Part shown: piece after piece, positions 62,301-64,000 of the stretch | Numbering within the stretch: position 1 is the first letter of the stretch | Layout: each line of letters opens with the position of its first letter | Source of the DNA: Mycobacterium sp. PSTR-4-N | Lineage (GTDB): Bacteria; Actinomycetota; Actinomycetes; Mycobacteriales; Mycobacteriaceae | DNA: 64,000 nt | NCBI RefSeq assembly: GCF_022348085.1 | Contig: NZ_JAKRFN010000029.1 | Location: forward strand, 1 to 64,000 | Direction: 5' to 3' | Program-made: the position numbers and the translations under genes | Notes under the pieces: model-generated | Told to the model about the DNA's origin: nothing | What the model saw: only the letters and a program-made list of their open reading frames with translations | Databases searched by the model: none

Positions 62301-64000
62301 GATTGCGATGCGACGACGCCGATCTAGTGGCGGCCCTGCGCGATGTCAAGGAAGCCGTACGGGCGAGCGCCGACGGCGGCATCGGATTCGGGCTGCTGCG
62401 CTACTGCAATCCGCGAACCGCCGGGGCACTCGGCTGGCTACCGGCGCCGCAGCTGCTGTTCAACTACCTCGGGCGCTGGTCCGCGGGCGACGCCGACTGG
62501 CAGCCCGCACCGGAACCGCTGCGCACCGATCCCGACCCCGACCTCGGGACCCCGTACCTGCTGGAGGTCAACGCCCACTGCGACGACACCGCGGACGGCC
62601 CGATGCTGCGTGCGGTCTTCACGTACGCCGACGGGGAGTTCTCCGAGCGCGACGCCACCGACATCGCCGGACACTGGGTGAACGTTCTGCAGGAACTCGG
62701 CGCAACAGCCGGTTCCGCCGATCGCACACTGACACCGTCGGATCTACCCCTGGTCACCCTCGACCAGGATCAGATCGACACGGTCCTGGCCGCCGTGCCC
62801 GTCCCGGTCGAGACGATCTGGCCGCTCTCGCCGCTACAGCAGGGCGTGTACTTCCAGGCACGCTATTCGCCGGCCGCGGTGTACATCGTGCAGAACGTCT
62901 TCGACATGGCCGAACCCGTCGACATCGACGCACTGCGGAGTGCCTACGCGCTGGTGATGGCCCGCAATCCCGTTCTCCGGTCGGCCTTGTGGGCGGACGG
63001 CACGCCCGAACCGATCGCGGCGATCGCCGCCGATCCCCCGGTGAGCGTCGAGGTGCTCGACATCGCTGAGGCCACCGATGCGGGCGACATCGACGAGGCG
63101 CTCGACCGCATCACGCGCGCCGACCGGGAACGCACTTTCGACCTGTCGTCACCGCCGCTCGCGCGTTTCACCGTGGTACGCACTGGGCAGGCCGACCGGC
63201 TGATCTTCAGCTACCACTTCCTGCTGCTCGACGGATGGTCGCGCGAACAGCTGCTCAGAGAGCTGTTCGCCGCGTATTCCGCTGCCCGCCAGGGTGAATC
63301 GGTCGATCTCCCTGAACCCACCGCGGACTTCACCGACTACCTCGCCTGGCTCGCTGGGCGGGACACCGAAGAATCGGCGCGCCGCTGGGCAGAGGCCCTG
63401 ACCGGGCTGCCGGGTCCGTCGCTGCTCGTGCCATCAGCGGTCGGCACCGAACCGACGCTCGCGCTGCGCCTGGAATTCCTGCTCTCCCCGGATCAGACCA
63501 GCGCGCTACGCGCCAGGGCCCGGGAGTGCGGAGTCACCCTCAACGCGATCATCAGCACGGCGCTGGCGATGGTGATCAGCTATGAAACAGCCAGTGCCGA
63601 TGTCGTTTTCGGGTCAACGGTGGCCGGCAGACCGACCGAGATCGACGGGATCGCCGACGTCATCGGACTGTTCCTGAACACGGTTCCCACCCGCGTGCGG
63701 CTGTCCCCCGAGCGCCGCCTGGACGACACCGTGCGCGCCGTGCAGTCCGACCGACTGGCCATGATGGACCACGAATACCTCGGACTGGGTGAGATCCAGC
63801 GCGCACTGGCAGGAACCCACGGTCTCGCTGCGGGGGCACCGCTGTTCGACAGCCTGTTCGTGTTGCAGAACTTCCTCGACGACGACACCTTCACCGATCT
63901 GGAAACCGAGCACGGCATCGTCGGCCACGACTCGGTGGACGCGTCGCACTATCCCTTGACGTGGGTCGCATCCCCAGGTCGCCGGCTGTGGGTCAAGCTC
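47318..64000 (+). CDS. fxbB: Exochelin-type nonribosomal peptide synthetase, 5' part (runs off the window)
   Basis: An uninterrupted frame of 5,561 codons from GTG 47318 (AGAAGAGG 6-13 bp upstream) to the last base of the window; the 3' end is missing. Domain order is A-T-E, C-A-T, C-A-T-E, C-A-T-E, C-(cut). Carrier Ser residues are at about 576, 2054, 3140 and 4640. Pocket residues read from the A4-A6 region give DINYWGGIGK, IDTLISSGDK, DMENLGLINK and DFWNIGMVHK, which fit formyl-hydroxyornithine, beta-alanine, hydroxyornithine and threonine. Together with E domains after residues 1, 3 and 4 this is the order of exochelin MS. In M. smegmatis the work is split between FxbB and FxbC; here no break occurs, so the gene spans both. 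MbtH, exporter and NRPS appear to be one operon. Confidence 0.93.
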   Translation, partial: MTAESLDVVDLLDRWNNHSTPDRRTTVPALLAARWGQTPDAVAIVDGTRRLTYRELETRVAQLARTLITRGFNTEDVVAVGLPRSAEMVVGVLAAMVAGTAFVPVDPAWPAHRRRQVLADAGVRCALITPTDASDWDVDTVAVDLDEWRLATEPATVPEVQILPGALAYVIFTSGSTGTPKGAMIRHEAIAERLLWQRDHVLGFGRDDASLFKAPLSFDISVNEILLPLISGGRVVIAAPDAEKDPEYLLGLIAAERVTFVYLVSSMLDTLLELDRIAIADGAPGALASLRHVWCGGEVLTPGLFARFRRQLDTTLYHGYGPAEATIGVSHVIYRETAERIATSIGRPNPHTQLYVLDDALRPVPPGVGGELYAAGFLLGRGYVNASAMTASRFIANPFDADGTRMYRTGDLARWTEDGTLEFLGRADNQVKIRGRRIELEEIEAHLADHPAVRRAVVTVHRQGTADRLVGYLLAAPGVANDPTLHDDIRRWALSRLPEYMVPTDFVALDAIPLTANGKTDRAALPAPPVPQGVQQGRAPRNTREEVLCRAFAEALELEEAGIGIDDDFFGLGGDSIVAIRVVGRVRALGFSLRPRDMFAHRTVAALAPLLVDAAPVPADRKPIDTTGPVPATPILRWLDEMAATGGGSTMHGFYQGMSLIAPPDLDGPTVRRLVDAVVARHPVLWASTPGPAAELEIPSGPPETPLLTGALADGVPAMRDRLVECLDPAAGIVVAVGWLAADSGRGRLVVVAHHVVVDGISLRILADDFAAAHRQLAAGDEPTLPPTRTAFRSWATHLADATAEGVFDDDRAYWRDAVRAETQWSAASLDPVRDTVATESSLTVALSSAATEAVLSAVPERIHGHVNDALVAALYLAVRAWLADRGVDDPEALTIEMEGHGRETGRIGDIDLSDTVGWFTTLYPVLLRDNGTDWRSALAGGPALGAAVRTIKDQLRAVPSHGLSYGVLRHLRGATDLATAPQVLFNYLGRFDAGDRPWAFDGVLEGRDPAMPLPRLLEINAEAADTGSGPVLRATFSWPGALLDTADVQALADRWIRLLELIAASDDVRGHSASDFDKVALGDRDVVELEHRYPGVHEVLPLTPVQQGIYFHSTFRRHADPYIVTQIVDIHGPLDVERFQRATDIVTARHLALSAAFVTLADGSPVAVHAPTAGPDFRVVHATDAAEADAVVERCAAEDRHHGFDLTRPPLTRYTLVRRDGDCTTMVQTVHHLVADGWSVPVVLNDLLTAYRDDGFDSPALSFADFVTWLGDRDAVADRAAWAPELAGIDAPTRLAAADGTVADTAAGFGRRDRTLGDRQSAAAAAAAAGVTVSTLLHTAWALAVGRLTGRTDVTFGSVVSGRDGDVPGIEQMVGLLVNTVTVRVPWAPDEPARTVAARLGRRETELLGHHHLPLTEAHRIAGVDELFDSLVVIENLGAADISVGDLRMGDIRVVEAPHYALTVMITVRDRLSLTITNARSHISDAFADTVAGVFADVLAAMAADLDVPCARIPIARQAELPAEVDGGTLTEMLEAAARAHHDDIALQTAHASVTFGALRERAGAIAADLLDAGVRRGDVVALAMSRSADLVAGLWAITLTGAAYLPVDLGYPAARIAFMLGHAGPSVALVDDAGRDVVVPVLPEQTALVEAGNIGAAEQDITPAPVGPNDAVSVLYTSGSTGEPKAVVGTHRALANRLRWALIAWPAQRRLAKSSLSFIDGTTELLAGLAAGACTVLADDRAARDGRALAALIADHDVEQVLAVPSLAAALADEYRDDVAGVRRWIVSGEPLTPADLAALGDTGAIVVNSYGSSEVTGDVLAGEQHNATVTLGATVPGAHIRILDRHLGDLPAGAIGEIYVSGAQLARGYLHRPAQTAARFVAVPGGGRMYRTGDLGSWQPDGTVVFAGRSDDQLTVNGHRVEPGEIETALLRQTGVTDAAVIGIDATVAAVVVTAAQGPSPDDLRAALSRELPSYLVPATITAVPSIPLLPNGKRDHTAIRAAVRPQQATANVAPADHRQQVIAETIAAVLGAVAEPIGADMDFFAAGGDSIGAIRLTSRLARQGVSVTAEDVFRGRTAIGIAALAAEVTAAQQDSVRRFGTVRLSQSTLQQLTAAESLDDIWGLSPLQHGVYYQCTLGDTPAITYIAQNVFTVDRRIDVAALQAAFTALLARHPQLRTGFRSVEHAEPDPAPDASAVVQVVLTAPPAWVSVVDLADHPAHDAATALHSVIDADRTTPFDLGAPPLLRLTVVRLPGGQDRMLLTYHFLLFDGWSRELVLRELFALYESRGRHGAITPRPGVVTDYLRWLERTGETDALAAWTNLLAGLDEPTSASGHRPTDAPVDTEPGRIVVAVDEAVTARLDDTASALGVTLNAVVTTAVAVVTGWYAGTTDTVVGTTVAGRPGELAGIDETIGLFLNTVPVRVALAPAMTLADVVAAIAEQRLTMMAHDHLGLGQIQRAAGQSVAALFDSLVVLQNFLADGTFTDLDAAHGIVDVDYHDTTHFPLTWVVTPGRRLTVKLEHRVVGDERAREMVDTLLAVLDALASAPNTMLGAVPVANAPQRHAEPRTVEPVTIAELLSQQARRRPDDVALVFGDVELTYRAFDERVNQLARVLRRQGALPERSVALALPRSIDMVVALFAVLRAGAAYLPLELDLPLGRLRTIIADARPTLLLTTSSQPELADCGAEHGADVIVLDDAATRADIAATAADPLTAPELGEFAGGAERLQHPAYLIYTSGSTGTPKGVITGYAGLTNMYFNHREAIFAPTVGRAGRDRLDVAHTVSFSFDMSWEELFWLVDGHRVHICDEDLRRDAPALVDYCREHAIDVINVTPTYAHHLIDAGLLDTRPPALVLLGGEAVSEHVWSVLREHPITAGYNLYGPTEYTINTLGGGTDDSPTPTVGSPIWNTRAYVLDQAMRPVPDGTIGELYIAGTGLARGYYRRAALTAATMPADPFVAGGRMYRTGDLVRRRPDSGLLDYLGRADDQVKIRGYRIEPGEIEAALATLPDVARCAVVVRTRAGDPPVKSLAAYVIPVDRSLAATELAGRLHAQLSSTLPAYMVPTRYGVVDALPLTVNGKLDVSALPEPVAPTRQQTRGPRSEREAQLLEIISAVLDLDGIGPDDDFFALGGDSISSIALCGRARSAGLHITPRDVFRRRTVAALAALAEAAPTTADPLGGLDLSATGDVAQTPMLAETAAAQTPLTNFYQSMVFSTPAALTATGLRDMLAALLDGHGMLRARLRDGTDGWQLTVPARGPDPAAILTVATAELDATTIDAATAEAASRLSPADGVMVQSLWWNAPHGPGQLLVVIHHLVVDGVSWRILADDLRRAWTQVESGTQPRLEAEPTPFRTWSEALSRCASFGDQARYWADVLATADPDLGARPLDPSVDLADTVATHTFSLSRDVSAAVLSSVPAAFHGRSDDALLATLAMALHHWRSSRDRAAGSATIVNVEGHGREAESVDLPLDLSRTAGWFTSIYPVRLDPGELAWSDVLAAGDRLAAAVKTVKEQLRTVPDRGIGYGVLRHLSADPDLAMPAPQILFNYLGRFAGGSGRDWDPVPSIGTLREGVDPANPAVALEITALAEESNDGPTLGITLAFPQQLLDPDAVGELADLWRAALEAVARCTSLAGRTPSDFPLAQLSQADVDTLERNGRVDDVLPLLPLQQGMYFHSVFGGSTDTYRIQQIATLSGPVDPDVLTRAIRRVVDRHQALRASFTELEDGRLAQVIWSDVEVEITTATGDLAEVDDIARRELARPFDLSQAPLVRYVLVSLAEDDHRLIQTMHHIIADGWSYPVIFGDIVAAHNAALGRQAGLDPAPVTLRDHVESVLARDHAVAIDAWRETLRGATPTLLHGDRGATADGEHRSSTRRLSAELTSALTQVGRDRGLTMSAIVHGAWGILLGRLLDRREVVFGSTVSGRDGDLAGVETVVGLLINTIPVAMSWQPDTSLGTALRDMADRQSNVLDAHHIGLTELSRLAGVRELFDTLVVVENFPTISSQHRPDLLSFDGFVGTDAPHYPVAVIAYLGEELVIEISYDATVVDRRQADRYADHLEVVLTALATDADTVIGALELGTPGDTTVVEPTGWTLAQAFSDMVAQHGDAVAVTGENGSLTYAELDARATRVAATLSDLGVRPESRVAVAVPRSLDLIVALIGVVKAGGAYVPLDPDSPEARLRHILTDAGPVCVLTDRHDRVPEVGVPAVVLADIAADRGHDASPDVHPEPALADHTAYVIYTSGSTGVPKGVAVSHRNVAALFAAAAERFDFTADDAWTMFHSAAFDFSVWEMWGALLHGGRLVLVSGADARDPERFLGLLAAQRVTVLNQTPSAFYPLIDAEDRMRPDLALRYVIFGGEALDASRLDGWLHRGPAGPQLVNMYGITETCVHVSHRPLTSRDAGERGVIGDALPGLTAHLLDEQLRPVPVGVVGEIYVAGDQVARGYIGKPGLTASRFVADPHGAGRRLYRSGDTAMATATGELVYVGRSDHQVKIRGYRIELGDVETALAALPDVRNAAAAVHTDESGRTTLIGYLVTTRPLAIAEIKDALQQRIPDYMVPAAFVTLEDLPLTVNGKLDRAALPAPYGATTVAEPATRDAAARIAELCSEILRVPVGVNDDFFTMGGDSIVAIQLVNLARRAGMRITPQQVFAARTPAALADVADVTAADQPAPAVSPSTEPAGEVPLPPIVLRQAELGGTITRFNQAEMLRTPPGLTVDVLDAALRAVVERHDALRMRLLRPAPTLWSLETAAAGAVPLTRIDASAMTSDELAEAIALESDAATGRLDPESQAMLQAVWFDRGPDAQGRLILVVHHLAVDAVSWHILVDDLADACRHTGTRALPAVPTSYRAYARAVTEEAQRASRLAEFEHWSATLAPGGELDPEALTVGLTVGATRDHHVVLDVAETVPLLTTVPELANADVTETLLTALALAVNRWRRAAGRATYADLVVDIERHGRDRWGGDVDLSRTVGWFTAISPVRLRCDDADLVAALRDVKEAVRASADGGIGFGLLRYCNPRTAGALGWLPAPQLLFNYLGRWSAGDADWQPAPEPLRTDPDPDLGTPYLLEVNAHCDDTADGPMLRAVFTYADGEFSERDATDIAGHWVNVLQELGATAGSADRTLTPSDLPLVTLDQDQIDTVLAAVPVPVETIWPLSPLQQGVYFQARYSPAAVYIVQNVFDMAEPVDIDALRSAYALVMARNPVLRSALWADGTPEPIAAIAADPPVSVEVLDIAEATDAGDIDEALDRITRADRERTFDLSSPPLARFTVVRTGQADRLIFSYHFLLLDGWSREQLLRELFAAYSAARQGESVDLPEPTADFTDYLAWLAGRDTEESARRWAEALTGLPGPSLLVPSAVGTEPTLALRLEFLLSPDQTSALRARARECGVTLNAIISTALAMVISYETASADVVFGSTVAGRPTEIDGIADVIGLFLNTVPTRVRLSPERRLDDTVRAVQSDRLAMMDHEYLGLGEIQRALAGTHGLAAGAPLFDSLFVLQNFLDDDTFTDLETEHGIVGHDSVDASHYPLTWVASPGRRLWVKL
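47390..50540 (+). other. NRPS module 1 (A-T-E): D-formyl-hydroxyornithine starter
   Basis: Adenylation domain with core A3 FTSGSTGTPKG and A10 PLTANGKTD, carrier GGDSIVAIRVV (Ser576), then an epimerisation domain with HHVVVDGISL (His754-His755) and LFNYLGRFDAG. No condensation domain precedes it, as expected for a chain starter. Pocket DINYWGGIGK (from FDISVNE, Y in VTFVYLVSS, VWCGGE and HGYGPAEATIG) is identical to the code I recall for the formyl-hydroxyornithine module of coelichelin synthetase. Confidence 0.85.
50600..53640 (+). other. NRPS module 2 (C-A-T): beta-alanine
   Basis: Condensation domain with LTPVQQGIYFHS and VHHLVADGWS (His1232-His1233), adenylation domain with A3 YTSGSTGEPKA, carrier AGGDSIGAIRL (Ser2054), no epimerisation domain. 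Pocket IDTLISSGDK comes from SFIDGTTE, VLAVPS, IVSGEP and NSYGSSEVTGD. The usual Asp235 is absent and Asp sits at 236, the hallmark of beta-amino acid pockets (VDxVISxxDK type). An achiral residue needs no epimerase, in agreement with the domain order. Confidence 0.8.
53690..58250 (+). other. NRPS module 3 (C-A-T-E): D-N5-hydroxyornithine
   Basis: Condensation domain with LSPLQHGVYYQC and an altered active-site motif TYHFLLFDGWS (Tyr2268-His2269), adenylation domain with A3 YTSGSTGTPKG, carrier LGGDSISSIAL (Ser3140), epimerisation domain with HHLVVDGVSW (His3322) and LFNYLGRFAGG. Pocket DMENLGLINK comes from FDMSWEE, VINVTP, LLGGEA and NLYGPTEYTIN. It equals the N5-hydroxyornithine code known from coelichelin and pyoverdine synthetases. 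Confidence 0.85.
58300..62740 (+). other. NRPS module 4 (C-A-T-E): D-(allo)threonine
   Basis: Condensation domain with LPLQQGMYFHS and MHHIIADGWS (His3798), adenylation domain with A3 YTSGSTGVPKG, carrier MGGDSIVAIQLV (Ser4640), epimerisation domain with HHLAVDAVSWHI (His4827) and LFNYLGRWSAG. Pocket DFWNIGMVHK comes from FDFSVWE, VLNQTP, IFGGEA and NMYGITETCVH. It is the standard threonine code. Epimerising the alpha carbon of L-threonine gives D-allo-threonine, the residue in exochelin MS. Confidence 0.87.
62800..64000 (+). other. NRPS module 5, condensation domain only (cut by window end)
   Basis: Condensation domain opening IWPLSPLQQGVYFQA, with active-site motif SYHFLLLDGWS (Tyr5299-His5300), then VAGRPTEIDGI, GLFLNTVPTRV and LGLGEIQRALAG. 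It closely resembles the module 3 condensation domain and not those of modules 2 and 4. By analogy with exochelin the missing adenylation domain should take hydroxyornithine. The epimerase, release domain and any further module lie outside. Confidence 0.85.

Noticed and set aside
1..64000. CRISPR arrays, tRNA or rRNA genes, insertion sequences, prophage
   Set aside because: No regularly spaced repeats, cloverleaf-like segments, transposase motifs or phage structural genes were seen on either strand.

Overview
The window is high-GC actinobacterial DNA, almost certainly from a rapidly growing mycobacterium (Mycolicibacterium-type). The evidence is a siderophore locus matching the M. smegmatis exochelin system gene for gene, two IdeR-type iron boxes, many F420-type oxidoreductases, GTG starts with 1-4 bp gene overlaps, and a block whose families are named after M. 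smegmatis loci MSMEG_0565 to MSMEG_0572. No rRNA, tRNA, CRISPR array or insertion sequence was seen.

Region 1 (about 0.3-4.5 kb) carries a UvrA-like ATPase, a small conserved protein, an alpha/beta hydrolase and two gene remnants. Region 2 (4.5-12 kb, minus strand) is a complete Nit1C-type nitrilase cluster. Transcription runs MSMEG_0572-like protein, nitrilase, MSMEG_0570-like protein, FAD oxidoreductase, a possible 20-residue ORF, radical SAM protein, GNAT/AIR-synthase fusion, a second nitrilase-fold protein without the catalytic Cys, and a glycosyltransferase. A RidA protein, a formamidase/acetamidase and an F420-type PPOX protein lie just upstream on the same strand, and a deleted copy of that PPOX gene lies at the far end of the cluster.

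Region 3 (14.3-38.7 kb) is mixed accessory metabolism. It holds an F420-type NADP reductase, two TetR regulators each beside a palindrome, a broken gene followed by a luciferase-like F420 enzyme and a PEP-utilising enzyme, a flavin-binding protein, a kinase-like fusion protein, an SDR, a molybdopterin oxidoreductase, a cell-wall amidase, a CrtI-like oxidoreductase, a Mn-catalase stress group, a PHP phosphoesterase, and a glycosyltransferase/aminosugar-kinase/SIS operon.

Region 4 (38.7-64 kb, running off the right edge) is an exochelin siderophore locus. A siderophore-interacting reductase and a FepDGC-like importer lie under one iron box. A formyltransferase (FxbA-like, minus strand) diverges from MbtH, a two-subunit ABC exporter (ExiT-like) and a giant NRPS at a second iron box. 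The NRPS is open for 5,561 codons without a stop. Its readable adenylation pockets and epimerisation domains predict D-formyl-hydroxyornithine, beta-alanine, D-hydroxyornithine, D-(allo)threonine, then a fifth residue whose module lies outside the window. That is the residue and stereochemical order known for exochelin MS. FxbA would formylate the starter, the NRPS assemble the peptide, ExiT export it, the Fxu-type importer bring ferric exochelin back, and the SIP reductase release iron, with IdeR repressing the system when iron is plentiful. An ornithine N5-hydroxylase and the importer's binding protein are not in the window.
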